Of a stretch of DNA of 50,832 bases, positions 1 to 10,400 are shown piece after piece. The stretch's first letter is position 1. Every line of letters begins with the position of its first letter. A program made the position numbers and the translations under genes. Under the pieces are notes generated by a model. The model ran no database searches and was not told the DNA's origin. It saw nothing but the letters and a program-made list of their open reading frames with translations. Source of the DNA: Nostoc sp. NMS7 (GTDB lineage Bacteria; Cyanobacteriota; Cyanobacteriia; Cyanobacteriales; Nostocaceae). The stretch is taken from the NCBI RefSeq assembly GCF_017115085.1, contig NZ_JABXKJ010000123.1, positions 1 through 50,832 on the forward strand. The letters run 5' to 3'.

Positions 1-35
1 ATCATCACTATCAAATAGATATACTTTAATCTTCC

Positions 36-67
36 GCCCAAAATTTAACATATTTTGGGCTGTTTTT
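36..67 (+). terminator. Probable intrinsic terminator of a gene left of the window
   Basis: GCCCAAAAT at 36-44 and ATTTTGGGC at 52-60 form a perfect 9-bp stem with a 7-nt loop, followed by a T-rich tail (TGTTTTTAT). The T-run lies on the plus strand, so it would end a rightward transcript entering from outside the window. Confidence 0.65.
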
Positions 68-184
68 ATCGGATTTCTCTTAACATTCAACACTTTTGTA
101 TATCGCCTCTAACCAGGAGTGTAGAAACTAGCCAAAACAAATCCTTCACAGCATCTTCGGCTGTTCCAATATTGTCAGCAATTT

Positions 185-302
185 TTACTTTTTACTTGTT
201 AAAGGAATACGGATGGTGAACTCTGTTCCACATCCTGGGGTAGAATCAACCTCAATATTTCCTGCATGTTTGTCTATAACTCTCTGCTTCGTAATTTTTT
301 TC
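185..302 (-). pseudogene. Remnant of a histidine kinase C-terminus
   Basis: On the minus strand a short open stretch reads ITKQRVIDKHAGN, then IEVDSTPGCGTEFTIRIPL, and stops at 185-187. This is the last part of a HATPase_c domain: the helix after the G2 box, then the 'STPGxGTxFxIxLP' end. Nothing upstream continues the domain and there is no start codon of its own, so it is a gene remnant. It lies just downstream of, and on the same strand as, the large hybrid kinase at 413-5404, and may be debris of a tandem sensor kinase. Confidence 0.7.
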
Positions 303-412
303 AGTTGGCACATACTGTCGGGGGTTGATTTTCAACCAGCCTTTACGTAATTTAAGCATCATTGGCGCTTTGCTCCAAGTTAAAATTTCAAAGGCAAAAT
401 CAAGCTGTCTTT

Positions 413-3400
413 TTACTTTTGTTGAGTAGAAATTTGAATGACAAACTCTGTGCCCTGTCCAAGTTCTGAAGTGCAGGAAAGTGAACCGCCATGTCCTTCT
501 ACGACAATTTGCCGCGCGATCGCTAATCCTAATCCTGTGCCTTTTCCTACAGCCTTAGTGGTGAACAAATGGTCAAATACTCGTTGCTTGACCTCCGGTG
601 ACATCCCCACGCCATTGTCGGCAATCTTAATCAAAATATGCTGACCTGATTCGGCTAGACGGGTTTGAATAGTGATGCAATTAGGGTTGGCTAGAATCGA
701 TGACAAACTCCGCTTTGTGTTGTATTCTTCAAGTGCATCTATGGCATTTGCTAACAAGTTCATAAACACTTGATTAAGTTGTCCAGCAAAGCATTCCACT
801 AAGGGTAATTTGCCATAATCTTTTACCACATTAATTGCCGGACATTTTTCGCTGGCTTTTAAACGATGTCTCAGAATCAAAATAGTACTGTCAATGCCTT
901 CATGAATATTAAAGGGCACTTTATAATCTTTATCTGCTCTGGAGAAGGTTCGCAGACTGGTACTGATACTGCGGATACGGTTAACACCCAGTTTCATCGA
1001 GTCCAGCAATTTAGGCAAATCTTCGCGTAAATAATTCAAGTCCATCGCATCAATTTCGTCTTCAATGTCTGAGCCGGGTTCTGGAAATTTATCTTGGTAA
1101 AGCTTAATTAGCCCAAACAAGTCATTGATATAATCTTTGGCTGGTTCTAAGTTGCCAGCAATAAAGCCGACAGGATTGTTGATTTCATGGGCAACACCTG
1201 CTACCAGATTACCAAGAGCAGACATTTTTTCACTCTGCACTAGTTGCAATTGCATCGTTTGGAGTTCTTCTAACGCTTGTTCTAATTCTTGCTTTCGCTG
1301 TTGCAGCAATTGTTGTGCTTGGTGGTGTTCAGTGATGTCTTCACATGTGCCAAGGATGCCAAAAACATTTCCTTCTCTATCTTTTAGGGGAATTTTATTT
1401 ATATTTGACCAAATTTGTTTTCCGTCTGCTTGCTGCAATGTTTCGATAATATTGAGTTCAGCTTGTCCAGACTCCATAATGTGGCGATCGCACTCTAGAT
1501 AAAAATCTGATTCCTCACGAGTCCAGGAAAGGTCGTAGTCTGTTTTACCAATAACATTTTCTGGCACTTCTAGACCTGAAGTTTGAGCAAATTTCTGGTT
1601 ACAGCCTAAATAAACACTATTGCGGTCTTTCCAGAAAACGGACTGGGGAATATTGTCGATAATTAACCGCAAAAACTGTTCGGTTTGCCCAAGGGTTTTG
1701 AGAGTATCTTGTGCTTGCTGATAAAGTCGGGCGTTTTCCAGGGAAATTGCAGCTTGAGTGCATAACAGATTCAGAATTTCGACGCGATCGCTGGTAAATG
1801 CCCCAGTGGTAAAATTGTTTTCTAAATACAAAATCCCCAACAGTTTGCCTTGATAGAGAATCGGCGTACACAGCAAGCTTTTGGGTTGCTGACGGATGAT
1901 GTAGGGATCGGACATCAGCGCCGGATACACTGTTGTATCAAGGATGACGTAAGGTTGCAATCTGCGTTTGACGGTGTAAATTAGGCTATGGGGAATGTCT
2001 GCGCTATCTTCCACAAAAATCGACTGTAGCACAGTTGATTGTTGCCCAACTTCAGCAGTCGCCTTAACTACTAATCTACCGGCTTTGAGCAGTATTAACG
2101 CACACTTATCTGCTCCAGCATTTTCAATCACCACTTGCAGCAGCTTCGTAAGTAATTTATCCAGTTCGATTTCACTGGAGAGAGTCTGAAAAGCTTTGAG
2201 AACTTTTGCCAAATCTAACATTACTGATGCACTGCTGCTATATCTGACTGATTTATTGAAGCTTGGGTGCAAGGTAACAATGCTGTCAATATTTGTAATC
2301 GTCTCATTGGGCATGAGTGGCGATTGCGTCTGTTGTAGAATGGGGGCTAGCAGTTGCGGATAACGCTGTTCTAAATCATCGACTTTGGCTTTAGCGCCCC
2401 AGCGAGTGTAGCAATAGTAAGCATTAATCAAATACTCTTGGGCAATACGTTCTTTGCCCCATTCTAAATAAAACTTGGCTGCAAGTTCGTTGGCGAGAGC
2501 TTCTTCGTTGAGGTATTCGTTTTCTTTGGCTTTAGCAATGGCGCGATCATATAATTCGATTGCATCCATGTAGTTGTCAGAAATTTTTGCCATTTCAGCA
2601 GATAACAATAGATATCGATGTAGAAAGTTTTCTGGGCAATTATTCGCCCAGGTTTTCTGGATTTGTTGATGCTCTCGAATCATTTCCCAATACTCTTTTT
2701 TCTTCTCTAATGTCGCATTAGGATAGAGAGCTATCAAACTGAGTGGATAATAGAAATAATACTGAATAATTGGGAAAGCACCAGAGTTAGAAGCAAGGGT
2801 TTTCTCAACTTCTTCGGCTGCTTTCACAGCATCTGCATAGCGACCATAAAGGTAGGATAATTGTATTTTGAGAAAGCAGTACCAATTAATTCCATGTTCA
2901 AAGTTCTTCTTCTGTCTCCAAACTTCTATATAGGGAATATCTTCGCCATTGCGATCGTCTAATAAATCAGTATTTTTAGATATATCTTGTAGGTTCAATA
3001 AAAACTGACGCTGTAAAGTAAATACATACAGCATATTAGCATCATTCACCTGTTGCACATAGCTGAGATATTTCTCAGTTTGGGCGTAGACATCTGATAG
3101 GCGATCGCCCTTAATTAACATCGACCAAATCAGAAACGAAACTGCCCAGACACCAAATATCAAATTTCCAGTTTCTTGACTGACTTGGAATGATTGTTGA
3201 TCAAGTGGCAAATTCGTTTTTAAATGAGTAGCTTTTCTTTGAGATTCAGGGATTAGAGAATAGGCAGCTTGCTGAACGCGATCGTGGAGGAATCGGTAAC
3301 TTGACAGTTGAGCAGAAGTATTTGTTTGATCCACAATGGGTGTTTCATCACTTTCTTGATGATAGAACTTGTAGACCTCATTGGTAGGGATAATTAACCC

Positions 3401-5404
3401 ATCCTGCACAGCTTTCCAAAAGTCTGTGACTGTTTCCATTTGGGATTTTTCATAAACGATCGCTAATGTCGCTAAATCAAATTGGTTGCCCACACAAGCC
3501 GCTAACTTCAAGACTTCTTGAGTTTCTGTTGGCAACTTTTGAAGTTGAATTACCATGAACTCTACTACATCATCGGTAAGGGATAGCGATCGCACCTGAG
3601 CAATATCACATTCCCAATAACCACCATCAAAATTAAATGTAATTAGTTTATCTTGATGTAGCGCTTTCAGAAACTGGGTGCTGAAGAAAGGATTGCCTTT
3701 GGTTTTGCTCAATACTAACTCTGTTAACGGTGCGGCTAAAGCTAGAGAGCAACTCAATGTATCTGCAACCAAATGATTGATCGAAACGTGATTGAGGGGA
3801 GCTAAGGTAATCGTATTGACTGTAGCGCCTAACCTCTGAATCTCTTCCAAAGTCAGCATTAGCGGATGTACTGGGTTGACTTCGTTATCTCGATAAGCAC
3901 CAATTAATAGTAGATAGCCGATGTCAGCTTCACTCATTAACAAGTGTATTAACTTTAAAGAAGCAGAATCTGCCCATTGCAGATCATCAATAAAGATTAC
4001 CAATGGATGTTCTCTTGTCGCGAAGACTTGAGTTAACTTTAAGAACAGCAAATTGAAGCGATTTTCTGCTGCACTCCCAGAGAGTTCTGGCGCAGGAAGC
4101 TGTTTACCAATCATACTTTCCAGTTCTGGAATTACCTCAATCATCACTTGTCCGTTCTCACCCAAAGCAGAGAGAATTTTGCACTTCCACTGCTCGAATT
4201 GAGCGTTAGTTTCACTCAGCAGTTGCCCGATTAAGTCTCGAAAGGCTTGCACAAAGGCAGAGAAAGGGATGTTGTGGAACTGGTCAAATTTACCTTTAAT
4301 GAAATAACCCCGTTGTCGGACAATTGGCTTGTGGACTTCGTTAACTACAGCAGTTTTGCCAATTCCAGAGAAACCTGCTACCAAGATAATTTCAGTACTT
4401 CCCTGACTGACTTCTTCAAAAGCATCTAGTAAGCTTTCAACTTCAGTTTGACGACCGTAAAGTTTTTCTGGGATGATGAAGCGATCGCAAATATCCCGCT
4501 CACCTAATTTAAAGGATTTAATTGAGCCAATTTCTTGCAATTGATTCAAACATTTTTCTAAGTCAAATTTCAGCCCTAATGCACTCTGATAGCGGTCTTC
4601 AGCATTTTTCGCCATCAATTTCATTACAATCTCACCCAGAACTTGGGGAATCTCTTCTACCCCCTTTCTCCTTTCTCCTAAAAGTGGTGGAAGTTTGGCA
4701 ATGTGACAGTGAACCAACTCCATCGGATCATTAGACTGAAAGGGTAGCTCGCCGGTAAGCAGTTCAAAGAAGGTAACACCAAGGGAGTAGTAATCACTGC
4801 GATAGTCAATTCCGCGATTCATCCGCCCAGTTTGTTCCGGGGAAAGGTAAGCCAGAGTCCCTTCTAAGACATTAGGACTGTGAATTTTTGGGGTTTCTCT
4901 AGGTAAAAGCGAGGCAATGCTAAAGTCAATCAACTTGACTTGCTTAGTTTCCGGGTTAATCAGGATGTTAGCAGGCTTAATGTCTTTATGGATAATCCGA
5001 TGGCGATAGAGTCCGTCAAGAATATTGCTCAGAGCGATCGCAATATCTAAAAACTCTGCCAAAAAATTTGGATTACTCCCGATTCCTCTTTTCATCCATT
5101 CTTTGAGAGAAATCCCGCCGAAATCCTCCATTACCAGAGCATAACTGTTGCAGTAGGGTTCCAAGCTGTAGGGGCGAACAATACTTGGTAGGTCGAGATT
5201 TTTGGCGATGGTGTACTGATTGCGGAAGTGGAGCAGTTCGCTGAAGTTGAGATACTCTTGCTGAAGCACTTTGATAATCACCGGAAGTTGATCAATCTCT
5301 CGAATTGCACGATAAACCCGGCTTCTAAAGCTTGTATAAAGTTGTTCACTAATTTGATAGCCTGGAATTTGGGCGATCGGCTCAACTGGTGTATTCATTT
5401 GCAT
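413..5404 (-). CDS. Multi-domain Ser/Thr kinase - AAA ATPase - GAF - PAS - histidine kinase
   Basis: A cytoplasmic sensor kinase of the 'multi-sensor signal transduction multi-kinase' type common in filamentous cyanobacteria. In order: a Hanks-type kinase domain (about residues 15-285) with catalytic loop HKDIKPAN and DFS in place of DFG; a predicted ATPase with Walker A GFSGIGKT (about 345-352) and Walker B VIFIDDLQWAD; a helical TPR-like region; a GAF domain (about 1100-1240); a PAS domain with PAC segment (about 1265-1390); and a HisKA/HATPase core with phosphoacceptor motif VAHEINNP near 1405 and N, G1 and G2 boxes (NLLANAIDAL, DNGVGM, GKGTGLGLAIAR). I chose the ATG at 5402-5404, a few bases after AAGAAGAG; the ATG six bases further in is an alternative. 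The helical region between the ATPase and GAF looks shortened by roughly 200 or more residues compared with the family as I remember it. The ligand is unknown. Confidence 0.9.
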   Translation of the reverse strand: MQMNTPVEPIAQIPGYQISEQLYTSFRSRVYRAIREIDQLPVIIKVLQQEYLNFSELLHFRNQYTIAKNLDLPSIVRPYSLEPYCNSYALVMEDFGGISLKEWMKRGIGSNPNFLAEFLDIAIALSNILDGLYRHRIIHKDIKPANILINPETKQVKLIDFSIASLLPRETPKIHSPNVLEGTLAYLSPEQTGRMNRGIDYRSDYYSLGVTFFELLTGELPFQSNDPMELVHCHIAKLPPLLGERRKGVEEIPQVLGEIVMKLMAKNAEDRYQSALGLKFDLEKCLNQLQEIGSIKSFKLGERDICDRFIIPEKLYGRQTEVESLLDAFEEVSQGSTEIILVAGFSGIGKTAVVNEVHKPIVRQRGYFIKGKFDQFHNIPFSAFVQAFRDLIGQLLSETNAQFEQWKCKILSALGENGQVMIEVIPELESMIGKQLPAPELSGSAAENRFNLLFLKLTQVFATREHPLVIFIDDLQWADSASLKLIHLLMSEADIGYLLLIGAYRDNEVNPVHPLMLTLEEIQRLGATVNTITLAPLNHVSINHLVADTLSCSLALAAPLTELVLSKTKGNPFFSTQFLKALHQDKLITFNFDGGYWECDIAQVRSLSLTDDVVEFMVIQLQKLPTETQEVLKLAACVGNQFDLATLAIVYEKSQMETVTDFWKAVQDGLIIPTNEVYKFYHQESDETPIVDQTNTSAQLSSYRFLHDRVQQAAYSLIPESQRKATHLKTNLPLDQQSFQVSQETGNLIFGVWAVSFLIWSMLIKGDRLSDVYAQTEKYLSYVQQVNDANMLYVFTLQRQFLLNLQDISKNTDLLDDRNGEDIPYIEVWRQKKNFEHGINWYCFLKIQLSYLYGRYADAVKAAEEVEKTLASNSGAFPIIQYYFYYPLSLIALYPNATLEKKKEYWEMIREHQQIQKTWANNCPENFLHRYLLLSAEMAKISDNYMDAIELYDRAIAKAKENEYLNEEALANELAAKFYLEWGKERIAQEYLINAYYCYTRWGAKAKVDDLEQRYPQLLAPILQQTQSPLMPNETITNIDSIVTLHPSFNKSVRYSSSASVMLDLAKVLKAFQTLSSEIELDKLLTKLLQVVIENAGADKCALILLKAGRLVVKATAEVGQQSTVLQSIFVEDSADIPHSLIYTVKRRLQPYVILDTTVYPALMSDPYIIRQQPKSLLCTPILYQGKLLGILYLENNFTTGAFTSDRVEILNLLCTQAAISLENARLYQQAQDTLKTLGQTEQFLRLIIDNIPQSVFWKDRNSVYLGCNQKFAQTSGLEVPENVIGKTDYDLSWTREESDFYLECDRHIMESGQAELNIIETLQQADGKQIWSNINKIPLKDREGNVFGILGTCEDITEHHQAQQLLQQRKQELEQALEELQTMQLQLVQSEKMSALGNLVAGVAHEINNPVGFIAGNLEPAKDYINDLFGLIKLYQDKFPEPGSDIEDEIDAMDLNYLREDLPKLLDSMKLGVNRIRSISTSLRTFSRADKDYKVPFNIHEGIDSTILILRHRLKASEKCPAINVVKDYGKLPLVECFAGQLNQVFMNLLANAIDALEEYNTKRSLSSILANPNCITIQTRLAESGQHILIKIADNGVGMSPEVKQRVFDHLFTTKAVGKGTGLGLAIARQIVVEGHGGSLSCTSELGQGTEFVIQISTQQK

Positions 5405-5671
5405 CAACTCTTCTTGAAGCTCAACTTATGATTAAAATCGGACTTACACATTGACAAAAATAACTAAATATGGTTGTGAATTTTCAGGCATTCAAATTTG
5501 ATTTTTTCACGATTAGCCAGCGATCGCTATGCTAGTGATTTAAAGATAGTGGTCAATAGCCTGAAACGACCGAATTTCGTTACATATATGAAAGTCATTT
5601 TGTACAGTGCATAAGTCCTATAAAAGTATTTTTCCCAACAGTTAGCTTTTTTTAACTCAGTTGCAACTTAT

Positions 5672-5940
5672 TTACAGAAATTTCCAGGTAAATAGACCAC
5701 GCGGTAGGCGCACAGAAAAAGCTTATTGGTGTCAACTTAAGCTGAAAGCTTCTAATTGTATGAGTTTTGCCCCCAGCCCCTCTCCCATTTTTGGGAGAGA
5801 GGGGAGCAAATTATCCGGTTTCCCTTCTCCCATCTTGGGAGAAGGGGTTAGGGGATGAGGGCAAGTTTTTGATACATCAGCCACCACTTTTAAAACATCC
5901 TCTTAAGTTGACACCAATACACATCTGTGCTAGCCTACCG
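5672..5940. repeat. Palindromic repeat element, interrupted by a second element
   Basis: Bases 5672-5715 match, in reverse orientation and imperfectly, one half of the complete 98-bp element at 22196-22293: the TTACAG terminus, then the AATAGACCACGCGG segment, then one arm of the central palindrome. The other palindrome arm is at 5925-5940 (CTGTGCTAGCCTACCG, pairing with CGGTAGGCGCACAG at 5702-5715 apart from a two-base insertion). The 200 bp between the arms hold a different element (5724-5919), so one repeat appears to have been inserted into the hairpin tip of another. Confidence 0.6.
5724..5919. repeat. MITE-like element with 18-bp terminal inverted repeats
   Basis: TATTGGTGTCAACTTAAG at 5724-5741 is repeated as a perfect inverted copy at 5902-5919. 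The 196-bp unit contains no gene. Its centre is a C/G-rich double hairpin of the common cyanobacterial type (CCCCTCTCCC...GGGAGAGAGGGG, then CCTTCTCCCA...TGGGAGAAGG). No clear target-site duplication is visible. It sits in the 850-bp gap between the sensor kinase and the cyanophycinase-like gene; the rest of that gap (5408-5671 and 5941-6268) shows nothing I can name. Confidence 0.65.
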
Positions 5941-6268
5941 TGTATTGTGGTGTATTGCATCTAAAAGACACAAGCAATGTGGAGATTTTCACAGAGTAGG
6001 GCAAAGAATTAATAATTACTCTGGGTTATTGCGTTAAAAAACAGTACAAGCACTGTACGCTGGAAATTCTACCCTCTCTAGTGCGAGAGTTAAGCTAATG
6101 CGCGTCTAAATTGCAGATTTTTCGTTAAAGCCGTCATTAGTCCTTTGTCCAAAGTCCAATTGTAAATACAAGTGACTAGCAATGATCAACGACGAGTTTC
6201 ACGAATAAATAAGTAATTAAAATGCGTAACAGCCTAGCAATAATTGCAGTTTGCTCCAGAAGCTGAGT

Positions 6269-7312
6269 ATGACAAAGGCATTCCCAAGCATAGCAAGGCG
6301 CTTGAAAACTACAGGAATCAAGTTGTTGAACATGGGAATCTTCCTAATAAACCGTTTTATCGAAAACTGGAAACGCTACTTCCTGGGGGACACTGTTGAT
6401 GTCCGCCCCACCCCCTCCTTTGATGTCCGTTTTTCCTTAGCGGGACCAGTCCTGAGCTTAGGTGGGGGTGGCCCCGATGTCGATGATGCTATCCAGTGGA
6501 TGATTAACCAAGTTAGGGGAGGTACTAACTCCGCCACTAAAGTTAATGTTGTAGTTATCCGCACTAATGGTAATCACGATTACAATCGGCTAATTTATGC
6601 CATGAAGGGTGTAAACTTTGTGGAAACTCTTGTGATTAGCAATAGAAAAGAAGCAAACAAAACCGAGATTTTTGAAAAAGTCAAAAATGCTGATGTGATT
6701 TTCTTTGCTGGCGGCGACCAATGTCAATACATCCGCTACTGGAAAGATACCAAGCTGGAAACTGCCGTTAAGTCAGTTTACCTTAAGGGAGGTGGTGTTG
6801 GTGGTACTAGTGCGGGTGCAATGATCCAAAGTGAATATGTTTACGATGCTTGCGCTTCTTCCGAAAAAGGCATTGAAACTAGAGATGCACTCGAAGATCC
6901 CTACCGAGACATTACTTTTACTTACAACTTTTTTAACTGGAGTAGTTTGAAGGGAACTATCGTAGATACACACTTCGATAGGCGGCAAAGAATGGGTCGA
7001 ATTATGACTTTCATTGCTCGTCAAATTAAGGATGGTGTATCTAACAGTGTTTTAGGCATAGCTGTTAGTGAAAGTACATCGGTTCTTGTGGATAAAAACG
7101 GTTTGGTGAAAGTTATAGGTAGGGGTGCGGCGTACTTTGTACTTGGCAATCATATACCAGAAGTATGCGAACCGCGATCGCCTTTGACCTTTTCCAACTA
7201 CAAAATTTGGAAAGTTCGCAGTGGCGATACCTTCAACTTGAGAAACAGACCCACCTCTGGGTACTATCTCAGGAGTGTCAAAAGGGGACGGATTGATTCA
7301 AATCCATATTAA
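6269..7312 (+). CDS. Cyanophycinase-like peptidase (S51 family)
   Basis: A peptidase of the S51 / class-I glutamine amidotransferase-like fold, most like cyanophycinase, which releases beta-Asp-Arg dipeptides from the storage polymer cyanophycin. Visible signatures are a glycine-rich start (LSLGGGGPDVDD), the strand ending FFAGGDQCQYI, and the nucleophile elbow GGTSAGAM, whose Ser is about residue 181 counted from this start. At 347 aa it is somewhat longer than core cyanophycinases. The extra N-terminal 50 residues are basic and amphipathic without a clean signal peptide. I place the start at the ATG 6269; a TTG at 6251 in frame is also possible. It stands alone, with no cyanophycin synthetase beside it, so true cyanophycin activity is inferred from the family only; it could be a paralogue with another isopeptide substrate. 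Confidence 0.8.
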   Translation: MTKAFPSIARRLKTTGIKLLNMGIFLINRFIENWKRYFLGDTVDVRPTPSFDVRFSLAGPVLSLGGGGPDVDDAIQWMINQVRGGTNSATKVNVVVIRTNGNHDYNRLIYAMKGVNFVETLVISNRKEANKTEIFEKVKNADVIFFAGGDQCQYIRYWKDTKLETAVKSVYLKGGGVGGTSAGAMIQSEYVYDACASSEKGIETRDALEDPYRDITFTYNFFNWSSLKGTIVDTHFDRRQRMGRIMTFIARQIKDGVSNSVLGIAVSESTSVLVDKNGLVKVIGRGAAYFVLGNHIPEVCEPRSPLTFSNYKIWKVRSGDTFNLRNRPTSGYYLRSVKRGRIDSNPY

Positions 7313-7323
7313 ATGGGGAGTGG

Positions 7324-7458
7324 GCAGGGTGGATTAATTGTCATCCTAGAAAAATTGAAACCCTCATTCTTCCGTTCATAAATCGAGTTACCCTGTTAGC
7401 AGGCTGACGAGGTTACGGGGATTCCAAATTTTCTCTCTGCACAATTAATCCACCCTGC
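7324..7458. repeat. 135-bp element with perfect 18-bp inverted repeats between convergent genes
   Basis: GCAGGGTGGATTAATTGT at 7324-7341 returns as a perfect inverted copy at 7441-7458. It lies between the 3' ends of the cyanophycinase-like gene and the haemagglutinin-type gene. A long stem could end transcription from both sides, but the 99-bp spacer and exact ends look more like a small mobile element. A T-run (CTTTTTAAAG) follows the right arm. Confidence 0.6.
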
Positions 7459-7496
7459 TTTTTAAAGGGGATTTAGGGGGATCTAAATCAATAACA

Positions 7497-10400
7497 TTAA
7501 TTAGAACATTCTCGACTCAATAGCAACTGCCCATTATTCAGCCGATATACACCTTGCGGTTCGATAATGCGAGCGCCTTTTTTCCAAGGACGAGATGTAG
7601 TTTCTATACCTCTAACCTCACCAGTTGTGTAGGTAGAAACCAAAACACCAGGACGATTAGTAGTCAAAGCACCGGAACCTGTGATCGAAAAAGAGTTTTC
7701 TTGTCGCTTTGTGCCGCGTGAAATGCAACTATTGGCAATGAGTGAATTGGTGTCGATGACTGGGGATAATTCGGTGAAGCTGTTTTGGATGGAACTGGTA
7801 TCGGGTGCGTTAATGTTGATTACACCTGAAACGCCTTGTTCCGAACTTGCAGTAATATCACTTTTTTTGGTTGGCTTTGGACGTGACTCGATACCGAAAA
7901 CACCTTGCGAGTTAATTTCGACGTTTCCACCTGTTCCTGTGTATGCGTTAGCGCTAATGTCGCTGTTTTCTTCGGGGATAGCAATGATAAATCTTGATTT
8001 GATTTTAATGTTACCACCATCGCCACCTGATTCTGCTGTACCTGCGGTAGTCGAAATTCCGCTACCGTGACGCAATAGTAAAAGATCGTCGGCAGTTAAA
8101 TTGATATTTCCACCATCACCAGAGTTGGTTTTTGCTTCAATAAATCCTTTGTTATCAAGTGTTGTAGAACCAGAATTAATATTAATATCTCCAGCTTTCC
8201 CTTCTCCCAAGCTGCTTGAACTGATTCCCCCACGATTTAAAAATAAAGAAGCTGTTGTCAGATTAATATTACCTCCATTGCCCACAGATGTTGGATTGAC
8301 TTTACTAAAAACACCACTAGAAAAACCTGTGGTGCTAACACCGTCAATTAAAATGCGATCGCGTGCATCAATGCTAATATCACCCCCATTGCCTCTCGAA
8401 AAAGTACTAGCATTGACTATTCCACCATTGGTTAAAAATAAAGAACCTGTTGTCAGGTTAATATTACCTCCATTGCCCACAGCTTCACCTTCTAAGGTAG
8501 TAAAAACACCGCTTGAACTTCCATTACTACCGACACCATCAATGCCAATAGCATTGCTAGCATTAACTATAATGTCACCTGCATTACCTTTACCGAAACT
8601 ACTAGCAACAAGTTGTCCGCCGTTGCTTAGTGTTAAGGATTTAGTTGTTATTTGGATATCCCCACCTTTGCCAACACCTCCAGCAGACAAAAAACTAAAA
8701 GCGCCACTGCTGATATTGTCACTAACACCATCGATAATGACAGCATCGCGGGTATCAATGTTTATATTTCCAGCATTCCGCTTTGCAGTGGTGGGAATTG
8801 TACCGCCATTTTTTAAGGTCAGCGTTCCTGTTTTAACTTGGATATTTCCACCATTCCCGCTTCCAACAGCAAAGGTATATGCCCCAGTCAAAGAGTTTTT
8901 AGCATAGGTTCCGTCAAAGGTAACGGCATCGCGCGTATCAATAAAGATATTACCAGCATTACCTTGACCACCACTAAAAGCGCTGAGTACAGCATCATTT
9001 TTTAGAAATAATCCTCTGGCGTTGATGCGGATATTCCCAGCATTACCCGTGCTATTGTTTAACGCATTAGTGCTTACGAAAGTAAGTAAACCATTTTTCC
9101 CACCATCCAAAGTTACTGTATCGCGGGCGTTGATGGTGATATTGCCTCCATTTCCCTGTCCCAATGTGTCTCCAGAAATGTTTGCACCGTTGGTGATAAA
9201 AAATGACCCGGTTGTTATTTCGATGTCACCTCCTTTACCTTCACCATCCACCAAGGAACTAGCTATATTACTACGTCTATCAATAATTTGACCAGTACCA
9301 ACAGTTACACCTTTGACGACACCATCAATTTTGACACTATCACGAGCATTGATGGTGATATTTCCACTATTACCTTTTCCTCTGATATGTGAAGAAAATA
9401 TCGTACCGCTATTTGTTAAAAATAGCGATCCTGTTTTAACTTGAATATTTCCGGCGTTACCATTGTATCCTTGCGTAAAGGCACTACTAGGGAAACTATT
9501 ACCGCCAATTCCATCAAAAGTAATAGTATTGCCAACATCAAGAAAGATATTACCTCCATTTCCTTGTCCGCCGTTGCTAGCAGTTAATCGGCCGCCATCT
9601 TTAAGTAGTAAATTACTTGCAGTGATGCGAATATCACCACTATTAACTATCCCGTTTTCCACATCCGCACCTTCAGATGATGCTAGACTTCCAGATTTTG
9701 CCCTGCCCCCGAAACCTGAAAATGTCACATTATCGCGGGCATTAATAGTAATATTTCCTGCATTTCCAACTCCAGCAGTAAAGCTATATATTCCGGCACC
9801 ATTAGTAACAGAAAGTGATCCTGTTGTAACTTGAATGTTTCCTGCTTTCCCGATACCTCCAATGTTTAAATTGCTTCCCAAACCACTGAACGCATCATAA
9901 TCCAAGTTATTAAGGTAAAACTTACCCGCGTCGATGAAAACACCATCTAGCTTGACATTATCAGAAGCTTCGACAGTAATATTTCCGGCATTACCTTGTC
10001 CTGTTACATTTGTTGATACTTGACCGCCGTTAGTTAACGAGAGTGAAGCTGTTTTCAGGTAAATATTTCCTCCGTTACCTACTCCCTCTTTGGAGACACT
10101 ACTCAGAGCATCACTATTAGTATCAAAGACTATATTATCAAGAGCATTAATGCTAATATTCCCAGCATTTCCTTTGCCAAAGATACTGCTACCAATAAAA
10201 GCTCCATTAGTAGCTCTTAGCGTACCTGTCGTGATTTGAATATTACCTGCGTTACCTTCAGCAGTGGATTGCACAGAATTAATAATCCCGCTAAAACCAT
10301 CAGTGTTACCGTTACTGCCATCTAACGAAATATTATTACGAGCATTAATGATGATATTAGCAGAATTACCTTTTCCGCTAGTGCTACCTTGAATTTGCGA

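Noticed and set aside
5661..5964. Two overlapping small plus-strand open frames
   Set aside because: Both translate the nested palindromic elements.
7681..9834. Several plus-strand open frames of 80-270 codons opposite the haemagglutinin gene
   Set aside because: They are Pro/Leu-rich shadows of the repetitive beta-helix coding sequence on the minus strand, with no independent signal.
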